NCBI GenBank assembly: GCA_030848545.1
Contig: JAVDCA010000018.1
Coordinates: forward strand, 91,866 to 155,865
Direction of reading: 5' to 3'
Source of the DNA: Astrobacterium formosum
Lineage (GTDB): Bacteria > Pseudomonadota > Alphaproteobacteria > Rhizobiales > Xanthobacteraceae
Length of the DNA: 64,000 bases
Below the pieces are notes generated by a model. That model was not told the origin of the DNA. It made no database searches and saw only the letters and a program-made list of their open reading frames with translations. A program made the position numbers and the translations under genes. Shown here piece after piece: positions 37,954 to 46,720 of this stretch (position 1 is the stretch's first letter; the number at the start of each line of letters is the position of its first letter).

Positions 37954-38778
37954 TCACTTGTCCGACAGGAAGTCGTCGATCCGGTCGTTGTAGACGCCCG
38001 GCACCTGGAAATAGGGCGCGTGGGCGACGCCTGGCATCTCGATATGCCGGGCCTGCGCGGTCAGGCGCAGCAGGTCGGCCTTGAGCGCCGGCATGACGGT
38101 GGTGTCGATTTCGCCGGTGAGGACCAGGAGCGGCATGTGCAAAGCGGGCAGCAGCGCCCGGTTGTCGGCGAGCTGCAGCATTCGGGTCGCACGCCTGAGT
38201 CCTTCTGGCTCGGTCTCGGCGGCGACCTCGGCCGCATAGGCCCGGATGGCGGCCGGGACCGGCATCGGCAGGAGATCCTTGGCGCGCGCTTCGCCATAGG
38301 CGGCGCGGCCGAGTTGGGTGAGTTCGCGCATGCGCTGCTCGAATTTCGGCGGCATCGGCGTCGTTTCGGGCGCGGCATAACCGGGGTGCGAGCAGGACAG
38401 GACGAGCCTCGACACCAACTCGGGATGCTGCGCGGCGAGCCGCGCCGCGACGGTGCCGCCCATGGAATGCCCGACCACGACGGCCTGTTCGACGCCCACG
38501 GCCGCCAAGAATTCACGCAGTGCCTGTGCATAGGCGTCGATAGCGGTGGGCACGAGATCCGATTGCCCATAGCCGGGGGCGTCCCAGGCGATGGCGCGCC
38601 GGGTTGCGCCGAAATGATCGAGCTGGAATGCCCAGCTGCGTGAACTGCCCAGAAGGCCGTGCAGGAAGACGATGGTCTCGCCGCTTCCGCATGAACGATA
38701 CGATAGGTTTCCGTGCGACAGGGCCACGCATTGGCGCGGCGGGCATGCCGGCACGGCGTCGGCCGCGCTGGACGTCAT
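37954..38778 (-). CDS. alpha/beta hydrolase
   Basis: 274 residues. ETIVFLHGLLGSSRSWAFQLDHF (oxyanion HG), VVVGHSMGGTVAARLAAQHPE (nucleophile elbow GHSMG), LTGEIDTTVMPAL (acid) and MPGVAHAPYFQ (catalytic His) complete the triad. GGAG precedes ATG 38778; the longer frame upstream is not supported. It sits directly before dcuC on the same strand and is divergent from a LysR gene, so it likely acts on an ester or ring product whose carboxylate DcuC moves. The substrate is unknown. Confidence 0.9.
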   Translation of the reverse strand: MTSSAADAVPACPPRQCVALSHGNLSYRSCGSGETIVFLHGLLGSSRSWAFQLDHFGATRRAIAWDAPGYGQSDLVPTAIDAYAQALREFLAAVGVEQAVVVGHSMGGTVAARLAAQHPELVSRLVLSCSHPGYAAPETTPMPPKFEQRMRELTQLGRAAYGEARAKDLLPMPVPAAIRAYAAEVAAETEPEGLRRATRMLQLADNRALLPALHMPLLVLTGEIDTTVMPALKADLLRLTAQARHIEMPGVAHAPYFQVPGVYNDRIDDFLSDK

Positions 38779-38922
38779 AGGGCGTACTCCGGTTCGGGGG
38801 TGCGATGCGGGGAAAACGATACGACTGGGCAATGCATAACGAATATGCATATAGATTATCACTTCATACAATTTTCTGATATGTGGATGCGACGGTATCG
38901 AACCGCGATGCCGCAAACCGCC

Positions 38923-39007
38923 CGTCATTGCGAGCGGAGCGAAGCAATCCAGTTCTTTCTTCGCTGCCCCTGGATTGCTTCGTCGGCTTCGCCTCCTCGC
39001 AATGACG
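38923..39007. repeat. R3-type palindromic repeat
   Basis: The arms cgtcattgcgagcggagcg...aatccag (38923-38952) and ctggattgcttcgtcggc...ctcgcaatgacg (38970-39007) are near-perfect reverse complements. This is a close copy of the element at 30871-30947. It ends 19 bases before the LysR start, so it occupies the position where a promoter would be expected. Confidence 0.9.
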
Positions 39008-39026
39008 ATTCAGACGAGCGCGCGCC

Positions 39027-39938
39027 ATGAACCTGAAAGCCCTGAAGGCCTTCCGGCTGATCGTGACCCACGGATCGGTCAGCGCCGCCGCGCGGGTCAT
39101 GAATCTCAGCCAGCCGGCCGTCAGCCGGCTGATGTCGCTTCTGGAAGACGAATTGAAGCTGACGCTGTTTCGTCGCGCCGGTCGTCGGCTGGTCCTGACG
39201 GAGGAGGGCCAGGCGTTCCTGCACGAAGCCGGCCGCATTCTCGCCAATCTGGAGGAGTTGCCGCGCATCGCCGGCGAGATCCGCGCCGCCAAGACCCGGC
39301 GGCTGCGCATCGTCACCATGCCGCGGGTGGCCTTGAGCCTCGTATGCCCCGCGGTCGCACGCTTTGCCGAAAAATTTCCCGACGTTCACGTCTCGGTCGA
39401 TCTTCGTGCCCGCCGCGATCTCGAGCAATGGCTCCTCGGCAAGGAATACGACATCGGCTTCGGCGGCCTGCCGGTCGCCCATCAGGCCGTGCGCGGCAAG
39501 CCTTTGTTCAAGGTGCGGCTGCAGGTGCTCATGCCCCGGAACCATCGACTGGCAAAGCGCAAGGAGATCTCGGTCGAGGACATCGTCGACGAGCGCATGA
39601 TCGCCCAGGTTCCTGGCCTCCTCATGCGCCAGCAGGTCGACGAGATCTTCGAGAGCCGCAGCCTCGAGCCGACCTATCGGCTCACCACGTCCTCGTCGCA
39701 GATCGCCAGCGGGCTCGTGGCCGCGGGCGCCGGCATCACCATCATTGACGGCCTTTCCGCCGCCACGTTCGACCGCGCCAAGGTGGTGTTGCGGCCGCTG
39801 TTGCCGGAGCGCTGGGTCAATTTCGGCATCATGGTCGCGCGACAGAGCGAGCTCCTGCCGCTGGCGCGGGACTTCGTGGATTGCCTCGACGAAGAGCTCG
39901 ACCATCACCTGGTGCGTGGCGCGACCGAGCGGCTGTGA
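39027..39938 (+). CDS. LysR-type transcriptional regulator
   Basis: 303 residues. The DNA-binding start MNLKALKAFRLIVTHGSVSAAARVMNLSQPAVSRLMSLLEDELKLTLFRR is followed by a complete effector domain (RLRIVTMPRVALSLVCPAVARFAEKFPDVHVSVDL, then ITIIDGLSAATF). It is divergent from the hydrolase-dcuC unit and is its likely regulator; the inducer would be a carboxylate or aromatic acid (inference). The 248-bp gap between them contains an R3 repeat and an AT-rich patch (38828-38880) that probably holds the promoters. Confidence 0.92.
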   Translation: MNLKALKAFRLIVTHGSVSAAARVMNLSQPAVSRLMSLLEDELKLTLFRRAGRRLVLTEEGQAFLHEAGRILANLEELPRIAGEIRAAKTRRLRIVTMPRVALSLVCPAVARFAEKFPDVHVSVDLRARRDLEQWLLGKEYDIGFGGLPVAHQAVRGKPLFKVRLQVLMPRNHRLAKRKEISVEDIVDERMIAQVPGLLMRQQVDEIFESRSLEPTYRLTTSSSQIASGLVAAGAGITIIDGLSAATFDRAKVVLRPLLPERWVNFGIMVARQSELLPLARDFVDCLDEELDHHLVRGATERL

Positions 39939-39972
39939 AGCGCTGTTGGGGCGGATCGCCCCGCCGCCAACC

Positions 39973-40986
39973 TCAGTGCTTCTCCGCCACGCCGGCGTCG
40001 GCGAAAGTTGCCATGCCGTTGTGGCAGGCGACGGCGGCGCGCAACAACAGGAGCGCGACGGCGGCGCCCGAGGCCTCGCCGAGACGCATGCCGAGACCGA
40101 GCAGGGGATCGAGGCCGAGCACGTCGAGCAGGGCACGGTGGCCGGCCTCCGCCGACGCGTGGCCGGCGCGGCAATGGTCGAGGCTGTCCGGCGCAAGCCG
40201 CGCCAAGGGCAGAAGGGCGGCGCTGGTCACGAAACCGTCGACCATGACCGGGATCCCGTGCTGTCGCGCCGCCAGCGTCGCGCCCGCGATCGCCGCGAGC
40301 TCGCGGCCACCGAGAGCCGCCGCGACGGCGAGCGGATCGTTGAGGATGGCACGGTGGCGTTCGAGCGCGGCCGCGACGGTGGTGCGCTTGCGCGCGAGGC
40401 CGGCATCGTCGACGCCGGTGCCGCGTCCCACCCAGGCATCGGTGCCGCCGCCGATCAGTGCCGCGCACAGGGCGGCCGACACGGTGGTGTTGGCGATGCC
40501 CATTTCGCCGAACGCCACCACGTCGGTATCCGGCGCGACGGCGTCGTGGCCGATCGTGAAGGCTTCGAGGAATTCCTGCTCCGACATGGCGGGCGCGACG
40601 GTGAAGTCCGCCGTCGGCCGCTCGAGTGCGATCGGCACCACGTCGAGGCGGGCGCCGGCGACGGCGGCGAGCTGGTTGATGCCGGCGCCGCCACCGGCAT
40701 AGTTTGCCACCATCTGGACCGTGACTTCCGGCGGAAAAGCGGATACGCCGCGTGCCGCGATGCCGTGATTGCCGGCGAAGATGATGATCGCCATGCGCTC
40801 GACGCTCGGGCGCGGCCGGCCCTGCCAGCGCGCCAGCCAGATCGCGAGATCCTCCAGCCGTCCGAGGCTGCCTGGCGGCTTGGTCAGTGTCGTCTGGCGG
40901 GCGGCGGCGGCGGCAGCAGCCCGTTCATCGCCCTTCGGCAAGGCGCGACAGGCGGCACGGATGTCGTCTAGACTGCGGAACAGCAT
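39973..40986 (-). CDS. cobT: nicotinate-nucleotide--dimethylbenzimidazole phosphoribosyltransferase
   Basis: 337 residues. The enzyme activates the lower base of cobalamin as alpha-ribazole phosphate. LTKPPGSLGRLEDLAIWLARWQG, FAGNHGIAARGVSAFPPEVTVQMV, the DVVAFGEMGIANTTVSAAL loop and MRLGEASGAAVALLLLR (with the catalytic Glu) are complete. The start MLFRSLDDIRAACRALP fits the family. Its ATG overlaps, on the opposite strand, the first possible ATG of cobS. cobT, cobS and cobC form a divergent nucleotide-loop assembly cluster. Confidence 0.95.
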   Translation of the reverse strand: MLFRSLDDIRAACRALPKGDERAAAAAAARQTTLTKPPGSLGRLEDLAIWLARWQGRPRPSVERMAIIIFAGNHGIAARGVSAFPPEVTVQMVANYAGGGAGINQLAAVAGARLDVVPIALERPTADFTVAPAMSEQEFLEAFTIGHDAVAPDTDVVAFGEMGIANTTVSAALCAALIGGGTDAWVGRGTGVDDAGLARKRTTVAAALERHRAILNDPLAVAAALGGRELAAIAGATLAARQHGIPVMVDGFVTSAALLPLARLAPDSLDHCRAGHASAEAGHRALLDVLGLDPLLGLGMRLGEASGAAVALLLLRAAVACHNGMATFADAGVAEKH

Positions 40987-41863
40987 GGGATTCGATCTTC
41001 CAGAATTAAAGAAGCGGGTCGAGGCCGCGAACCTCTCGGCCAAGATGGAGCGCGCCGCCGCGCGAGCGCGCGGAATGGTTGCGGGCGGCGGCGCCGACGA
41101 TCCCTATCACCTCCGCGCCTTCATTGACGACCTCCGTGTCGCCATGGCTCTCATGACTCGCGTGCCGATGCCGCATCCTCAGGGTGCGGTGCCGGATCAT
41201 CTCGCGCGTGCGCAGCGGGTCTTTCCCCTCGTCGGGGTCCTGGTCGGCCTCGTCGTCGGCCTGCTCAACTGGTTGCTGGCGGACATTGGCATTACCCCCC
41301 TGGCGGCGGCGGTGCTCGCCGTCGCAGGCGGCGCCGTCCTGACCGGTGCCCTGCACGAGGACGGCCTCGGCGACGTTGCCGACGGCTTCGGTGGTGGTCG
41401 CGACCGCGACTCGAAGCTCGCCATCATGCGCGACAGCCGGCTCGGCACCTATGGGGCGCTCGCCGTCGTGGCGGCGTTCCTCGCCAAGGCGGCCGCCCTG
41501 CAGGAGATGGCGCCGGACGCAGCGCTCGTCTCCCTCGTCGCCGCCCATGCACTCGGGCGGGCCGCCATTCCGGTCCTGGCCGCGCGCATGCCCCACGCCC
41601 GTCGCGACGGCCTCGGCCAGGGAGCCGGACGGCCGGCGCCGGCGGACGTTGCGATCGCGGTCGTGTCCGCCGCCGTGATCGCTTTTCTGTGCCTGCCGTT
41701 CGGAACCGCCCTGGTCACCCTCGGGCTCGCCGCCCTGGGGGCGGGCGGCATCGCGCTCCTCGCCTGGCGCCAGATCGGCGGCGTCACCGGCGACGTGTTC
41801 GGGGCTGCCGAGCAGGTGGTCGAAATCGCCGTGCTGCTTGCCGCCGCACGGGCGTTCGCATGA
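40985..41863 (+). CDS. cobS: adenosylcobinamide-GDP ribazoletransferase
   Basis: 292 residues from ATG 40985, or 272 from ATG 41045. CobS joins adenosylcobinamide-GDP and alpha-ribazole in the last steps of cobalamin synthesis. It is an integral membrane protein; the core starts at FIDDLRVAMALMTRVPMP and includes LHEDGLGDVADGFGGGRDRDSKLAIMRDSRLGTYG, which holds the metal-binding acidic residues. High GC at third codon positions begins near 41006, favouring a start at or just after 40985. It overlaps cobC by three bases. Confidence 0.92.
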   Translation: MGFDLPELKKRVEAANLSAKMERAAARARGMVAGGGADDPYHLRAFIDDLRVAMALMTRVPMPHPQGAVPDHLARAQRVFPLVGVLVGLVVGLLNWLLADIGITPLAAAVLAVAGGAVLTGALHEDGLGDVADGFGGGRDRDSKLAIMRDSRLGTYGALAVVAAFLAKAAALQEMAPDAALVSLVAAHALGRAAIPVLAARMPHARRDGLGQGAGRPAPADVAIAVVSAAVIAFLCLPFGTALVTLGLAALGAGGIALLAWRQIGGVTGDVFGAAEQVVEIAVLLAAARAFA

Positions 41864-42420
41864 ACGAAAGCCGCCTGTGGCTCGTGCGCCATGCGCCGGT
41901 TGCCGGGCCGCGCGGCGTCATCCATGCCCCCGAGGCGCCGGCGGACCTCTCCGACATATCTGCGTTTTCGCGCCTTCGTGCCGGCCTGCCATCCGGCGCG
42001 GCGGCGGTCGCGAGCCCGGCGCGGCGGACGCTCGAAACCGCGCAGGCCCTCGGTCTCGATCCCGGCATCGAGCCGGCCTTCCGCGAGCAGCAGTTTGGCG
42101 ACTGGACCGGCCGCCGCCATGACGATCTCGCGCGGGAATTGGGCGAAGCCTATCGGGTGTTCTGGCAGGCCGCCGGCACCAATCGCCCGCCCGGCGGCGA
42201 GAGCTTTTACGACCAGATCGCGCGCGTCGCCGACGGCCTCGCGCGGCTGCCGGCGGGCGACGTCGTCCTGGTGGTGCATTCGGGCACGGTCCGCGCCGCC
42301 CTCGCCATCGCGCTCGACCTTCCGGCCGAGGCGGCACTGCGCTTCGTGGTCGATCCCCTCTCGCTCACCCGCATCGACCGTCTCGCGGGAGCCTGGCGCA
42401 TCGTCTGCGTCAACCGCTGA
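41860..42420 (+). CDS. cobC: histidine phosphatase family protein (CobC-like)
   Basis: 186 residues. The phosphatase motif is RLWLVRHAPVAG, and the second catalytic His is in VVLVVHSGTVRAALA; EQQFGDWTGRRHDDL carries the acid. Its coupling to cobS (ATGA overlap) supports a role as alpha-ribazole phosphatase, which removes phosphate in the nucleotide-loop pathway. As with most members of this superfamily, the exact substrate rests on context. Confidence 0.88.
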   Translation: MNESRLWLVRHAPVAGPRGVIHAPEAPADLSDISAFSRLRAGLPSGAAAVASPARRTLETAQALGLDPGIEPAFREQQFGDWTGRRHDDLARELGEAYRVFWQAAGTNRPPGGESFYDQIARVADGLARLPAGDVVLVVHSGTVRAALAIALDLPAEAALRFVVDPLSLTRIDRLAGAWRIVCVNR

Positions 42421-42556
42421 GGCCTCCGGCTTGCGGCGATCCGCCGCCCGGGATTTTCGGCAGCCTCCACCTTCGTTGTGCTTGCAAGCGCGGCCGGGGC
42501 GGCTAGCTTGTGCGGCCCCGCGGAGAAACCATGGGGACCAGGGAGGACGTGGAGGA

Positions 42557-43375
42557 ATGCCGGCAAGGGAAGGGCGTGGCGCTGCGGTGGCGTTGCGGGA
42601 CGTGACGATTTCGTTCCGGCTCGGCGGGACGGCCGATTTCACGGCGGTCGAAGCGGCCTCGCTCACGGTCGAGGACGGCGAGTTCGTCGCCATCGTGGGG
42701 CCGACCGGTTGCGGCAAGTCGACCCTGCTCAACGTCGCCGCCGGCTTGCTGACGCCGAGTGCAGGTTCGGCCGAGATATTCGGCGCTCCGCTCGCCGGCC
42801 TCAACCCCGATGCCGGCTACCTGTTCCAGGCGGATGCGCTGTTCCCCTGGAAGACCGCTGTTGAGAACGTCGCCATCGGCCTCGAAGTCGTCGGCGTCGC
42901 GTCCGCCGAGGCGCGCGCGCGGGCCAAGGAGTGGCTCGGCCGCGTCGGGCTTGCGCCGTTCGCGGGGCGCTATCCGCACATGCTCTCGGGCGGGCAGCGA
43001 AAGCGCGTCGGCCTCGCCCAGGTGCTGATCCGCGATCCCAAGATCCTGCTGATGGACGAACCGTTCGGCCCGCTCGACGCGCAGACGCGCCAGATCATGG
43101 GCAATCTCCTGCTCGAACTGTGGAGCGCGGACAGGAAGGCGGTGATGTTCGTCACCCACGATCTCGAAGAGGCGATCGCGCTCTCCGACCGCGTCGTCAT
43201 CATGTCGGCCGGCCCGGCGGCCCGCATCATCGGCGATTGGCGCGTGCCGCTGCCGCGCCCGCGCGACATCGGCGAGGTCAAGCTCGACGAGGCCTTTCAT
43301 GTGCTCCACCGCGACATCTGGGCGAAGCTCAAGGACGAAGTGCTCAAGGGCTATGCGCGCACGGGGGGAGGGTGA
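42557..43375 (+). CDS. ABC transporter ATP-binding protein (SsuB/TauB-like)
   Basis: 272 residues. Walker A GPTGCGKSTL, Q loop YLFQADALFPW, signature LSGGQRKR, Walker B ILLMDEPFGPLDAQTR and switch His VTHDLEEAIALSDR are intact. It belongs to the nitrate/sulfonate ATPase group, like the one at 8.9 kb but clearly a different paralogue. The matching permease follows 258 bases later beyond an R1 repeat pair. No binding protein is adjacent, which leaves the substrate open. A ribosome site (GGGAGG) lies ten bases before the ATG. Confidence 0.92.
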   Translation: MPAREGRGAAVALRDVTISFRLGGTADFTAVEAASLTVEDGEFVAIVGPTGCGKSTLLNVAAGLLTPSAGSAEIFGAPLAGLNPDAGYLFQADALFPWKTAVENVAIGLEVVGVASAEARARAKEWLGRVGLAPFAGRYPHMLSGGQRKRVGLAQVLIRDPKILLMDEPFGPLDAQTRQIMGNLLLELWSADRKAVMFVTHDLEEAIALSDRVVIMSAGPAARIIGDWRVPLPRPRDIGEVKLDEAFHVLHRDIWAKLKDEVLKGYARTGGG

Positions 43376-43423
43376 GATGGGAGCACTGACCAAGGAGGCT
43401 GCGCGTATCGCAGGGCGCGACCT

Positions 43424-43584
43424 GCTCTCTCTCCCCAGCGGGGAGAGCGCCGGGGTGAGGGGGCTCCGGCGGTGCGATGGCGTACACCGTCGGCTCGCCT
43501 TCCTTCGACTCGGAACGACGATTACGTTCCCAACTCGCGTCGCTACCCCCTCACCCCGACCCTCTCCCCAAATGGGGAGTGGGA
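43424..43584. repeat. inverted pair of R1 palindromic repeats
   Basis: Left unit 43424-43464: gctctctctcccc-agc-ggggagag then cggggtgaggggg. Right unit 43545-43584: ccccctcaccccgaccctc then tccccaaatggggagtggg. They face each other with about 80 bases between. The same left/right pairing, with longer spacing, flanks the DUF559 gene near 63.5-63.9 kb. The insertion splits the ATPase and permease genes of one transporter. Confidence 0.88.
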
Positions 43585-43633
43585 AAAGTGGCGTCGTGTC
43601 GTATGCCCTGCAGCGCACGGCGGGAGGCCGATC

Positions 43634-44422
43634 ATGTCCCGCCTGACGCTCCTCGCCCTGCAGGTCCTCGTCGCCGTCGTCGCGATCGCGTTGTGGCACG
43701 TGCTCACCACGGTGGAGATCGGCGGCCGGATGCTGCTGCCGCCGTTCTTCTTCTCCAACCCGTTCGATGTGGCGGCGCGCATCTACAAGATGTTCGCCAC
43801 CGGCCTGGTCTGGCGTCATCTGTGGGTGACGCTGGTCGAATCGGCACTCGCCTTCGTGATCGGCTCCGTCGGCGGCATCGTGGTCGGCTTCTGGTTCGCC
43901 AGAAAACCGCTCGTCGCCGCCGTCTTCGATCCTTACGTCAAGATGGCCAACGCCCTGCCCCGCGTCGTGCTGGCACCCATCTTCACCCTGTGGCTGGGCT
44001 TAGGCATCTGGTCGAAGGTGGCGCTCGGCGTCACGCTCGTGTTCTTCATCGTCTTCTTCAACGTCTATCAGGGCATCAAGGAAGTGTCGCCGACGGTGCT
44101 CGCCAATGCCCGCATGCTCGGCATGAACGAGCGCCAGCTGATGCGGCATGTCTACTGGCCCTCGGCGCTGTCGTGGATGTTCTCCTCGCTGCACACCTCG
44201 GTCGGTTTTGCCGTCGTTGGCGCGGTGGTCGGCGAGTATCTCGGCTCGGCGGCGGGCCTGGGCTACATGATCCAGCAGGCCGAAGGCGTGTTCGACGTCG
44301 CCGGCGTGTTCGCCGGCATGTTCGTACTCGCCGCCTTCGTGATCGTCATCGACGCCGTAGTGACGCTGGTGGAGAACCGGCTTCTGGTGTGGCGGCCGGC
44401 CGCGGCGGAGACGCGGGGGTAG
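43634..44422 (+). CDS. ABC transporter permease (SsuC/TauC-like)
   Basis: 262 residues with six membrane helices. The EAA loop is EVSPTVLANARMLGMNERQLMRHVYWPSALSWMFSSLHTSVGFAVVGAVVGEYLGSAAGLGYMI. GGGAGG precedes the ATG by seven bases. It pairs with the ATPase at 42557; an upstream extension of the frame is only the translated repeat. With no binding-protein gene next door, the importer is incomplete here. Confidence 0.92.
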   Translation: MSRLTLLALQVLVAVVAIALWHVLTTVEIGGRMLLPPFFFSNPFDVAARIYKMFATGLVWRHLWVTLVESALAFVIGSVGGIVVGFWFARKPLVAAVFDPYVKMANALPRVVLAPIFTLWLGLGIWSKVALGVTLVFFIVFFNVYQGIKEVSPTVLANARMLGMNERQLMRHVYWPSALSWMFSSLHTSVGFAVVGAVVGEYLGSAAGLGYMIQQAEGVFDVAGVFAGMFVLAAFVIVIDAVVTLVENRLLVWRPAAAETRG

Positions 44423-44459
44423 GGTTGGGGGACCTGCGCCGTTGTGCTACCATTACGCC

Positions 44460-45011
44460 ATGACGGCATTGCCCAAGACACGCATGACGGTCGACGAATA
44501 TCTCGCCTGGGCCAGAGATGTGCCCGGACGTCATGAACTCATCGATGGTGAAATCTATGCCATTTCGCCGGAGGCGGCCGGGCACGCGAAAGCCAAATAT
44601 GCGGTCCAAACGGCGCTGCTGAACGGCATTCGAAACCGGAAATTGCCCTGCCACATGCTGCCGGACGGCATGACGGTCCGGGTCGGCCAATCGACGGCGT
44701 TCGAACCGGATGCGCTCGTCTATTGCGGCCAGGAATTGGCTCAGTCTGCAGTCGAGGTGCCGGCACCCGTTATCGTCGTGGAAGTGCTCTCGCCCTCCAC
44801 CGGCCGCTACGACGCGACCGCCAAGCTCGTCGGCTATTTCAAACTGCCGAGCGTCGCCCACTACCTGATCGTCGATCCCGGCGAGCCGCTGGTCATCCAT
44901 CACGCCCGTGGCAACGGCAGCGACATCCTCACCCGCATCGTGACGGAGGGCGTGATCAAGCTCGATCCGCCCGGCCTCGCGGTCGCGCTCGCCGATATCT
45001 ACGGCGCATAA
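44460..45011 (+). CDS. Uma2 family endonuclease-like protein
   Basis: 183 residues. RMTVDEYLAWARDVPGRHELIDGEIYAISPEAAGHA and the PD-(D/E)xK-like core, FEPDALVYCGQELAQSAVEVPAPVIVVEVLSPSTGRYDATAKLVGYFKLPSVAHYLIVDP, are the standard DUF820/Uma2 pattern. Such genes are usually numerous in cyanobacteria and scattered elsewhere; they are thought to encode DNA nucleases of unknown purpose. It stands alone between the transporter permease and a convergent diguanylate cyclase. Confidence 0.88.
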   Translation: MTALPKTRMTVDEYLAWARDVPGRHELIDGEIYAISPEAAGHAKAKYAVQTALLNGIRNRKLPCHMLPDGMTVRVGQSTAFEPDALVYCGQELAQSAVEVPAPVIVVEVLSPSTGRYDATAKLVGYFKLPSVAHYLIVDPGEPLVIHHARGNGSDILTRIVTEGVIKLDPPGLAVALADIYGA

Positions 45012-45041
45012 CGCCGCCTTGCGTGAACCGGAGGCCCCGTC

Positions 45042-46499
45042 TCACCCGCCGCTGATCCGGAACGCATTGCGGCCGGCCGCCTTGGCGACGTAGAGCGCCT
45101 CGTCGGCGGCGCGCACCAGCGGTTTCCACGACGACACCGGGTTGGGGACGCAGGAGGCGACGCCAGCCGAGATGGTGACGATGCCGTAGGGGCTGTTGTG
45201 GTGCGGGATGGCGAGCGCCGACACCGCCGCCTGCATGCGCTCGGCGACGCGCGTCGCGCCGGCGACGTCGGTGTCCGGGATCAGAACGGCGATCTCCTCG
45301 CCGCCATAGCGTGCCGCCATGTCGCCGGCGCGGCCGAGCACGCCCTCGATGGCGCTCGCCACCGCCCTGAGGCAGTCGTCGCCGGCCTGGTGGCCGTAGG
45401 TGTCGTTGAAGTTCTTGAACAGGTCGATGTCGGCCATCACGAAGGAAAGGCTCTCGCCCTTGCGGGCGGCGCGGCGGAACTCGCCCTCGATGGCGTCGTT
45501 GAGGCAACGGCGGTTGGCGAGCCCCGTCAGGGTATCGTGCAGCGCCTGCATGCGGGTGGAACGGGAGGCGACTTCGAGCCGCCAGCCCAGGAACGCGAGG
45601 GCGATCAGGACCGCGATCACGACGGCGGCGTGGTTGCGCACCTGAAGGCGCCAGTCGGCGAGAATGTCGCTCGTATTCTGGGCGACGATCACCGTCAGGG
45701 GGTAGTGCGCCAGAGTGCGTACCGTACCCACGCGCCGCGTGCCGTCGGCGGCGGTATATTCGAGTGCGCCGTCAGCGGCGGCGATCGCGGCCCGTTCTCC
45801 GTCGCCGAAGCCGCTGCGGTTGCGCGCCAGCACGGTGCCGTCGGGACCCAGCAGGGCGATGAAGCCCTTGGCGTCGACGCTCTCGAACATGTGGCGGAAG
45901 AATTCCATCGACACGCTCGACACCACAATGCCGTCGAAGCGTCCGTCCGGCCCTTCGATGCGCCGCGACAGCGTCACGTTGAGGGAGTTGTCGATCTTGC
46001 TGTGCACAGGTCGGCCGATGAACAGCTGACGACCCGGATGAGAAGCGAGATGCTGGAAATAGTCGCGCTCGCGATAGTTCAGACCGATCGGCGAGCGCAT
46101 CAGCGACTTGACGATCGCGTTGCCGTCGCGGTTGATGATGCCCATTTCGTGGATCGCCGGCAGCGCCTTGGCGAGCGACGTCATCAGCCCGTAGAGTCGT
46201 TCCTGCGCCGCCGCGTCGGTGCCTTCCGCCTCGACGCGCTGGCCGATCGAGGCCACGACGGTGTCGGCGGTCTTGAACGTGTTGTCGATCTGCAGGGCGA
46301 GCGACTGGGCGAGGGACACGGTGACGGTCGATGCATTGCGCAGCGTCGCCTCGCGCACGTGCGACATCTGCCAGATCTCGATCCCGACCAGGGCGGCGGA
46401 CAGGGCCGCCCCGAAGGCGATCGTCCAGCTCAGCCACGGCAGCCGCAGGCTCGCCGTGCGTCTACGCCAACTGGGCATCAATAGTGATGGCGCACTCAT
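45042..46499 (-). CDS. membrane diguanylate cyclase with periplasmic sensor domain
   Basis: 485 residues. One N-terminal helix (WLSWTIAFGAALSAALVGIEI), a periplasmic Cache-like region (about 50-275; e.g. INRDGNAIVKSLMRSPIGLNYRERDYFQHLASHPGRQLFIGRPVHS), a second helix (HAAVVIAVLIALAFLGWRL) and a cytoplasmic GGDEF domain. The active-site motif reads RYGGEEIAVL, a GGEEI variant of GGEEF that should remain active. It makes c-di-GMP in response to an external small ligand. GGAGG precedes the ATG. No EAL domain is fused. Confidence 0.92.
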   Translation of the reverse strand: MSAPSLLMPSWRRRTASLRLPWLSWTIAFGAALSAALVGIEIWQMSHVREATLRNASTVTVSLAQSLALQIDNTFKTADTVVASIGQRVEAEGTDAAAQERLYGLMTSLAKALPAIHEMGIINRDGNAIVKSLMRSPIGLNYRERDYFQHLASHPGRQLFIGRPVHSKIDNSLNVTLSRRIEGPDGRFDGIVVSSVSMEFFRHMFESVDAKGFIALLGPDGTVLARNRSGFGDGERAAIAAADGALEYTAADGTRRVGTVRTLAHYPLTVIVAQNTSDILADWRLQVRNHAAVVIAVLIALAFLGWRLEVASRSTRMQALHDTLTGLANRRCLNDAIEGEFRRAARKGESLSFVMADIDLFKNFNDTYGHQAGDDCLRAVASAIEGVLGRAGDMAARYGGEEIAVLIPDTDVAGATRVAERMQAAVSALAIPHHNSPYGIVTISAGVASCVPNPVSSWKPLVRAADEALYVAKAAGRNAFRISGG

Positions 46500-46720
46500 G
46501 TTCCTCCGCAGCCGGCCAGCCGCACGGATACGTTTCCGGCTCTCTTACGCCCAATAAGAAAACGGAGGCTGAGCGGTTGCGGACGACGATCGGATTGGGT
46601 GAATCAAGGGTGACGATCGCGAAGGCAATTGGCACGGTCGGGCACGGCCTGCGCCGGTGTGCCGAGGGTGACGCAACGTCAGCGAGCCGCTAAGAAGGCT
46701 CGTTCAATGGAGTTCCCTCG

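Noticed and set aside
36120..38084. 654-codon frame antisense to dcuC
   Set aside because: Highly charged His/Asp/Arg composition, no family match, opposite a clear membrane carrier.
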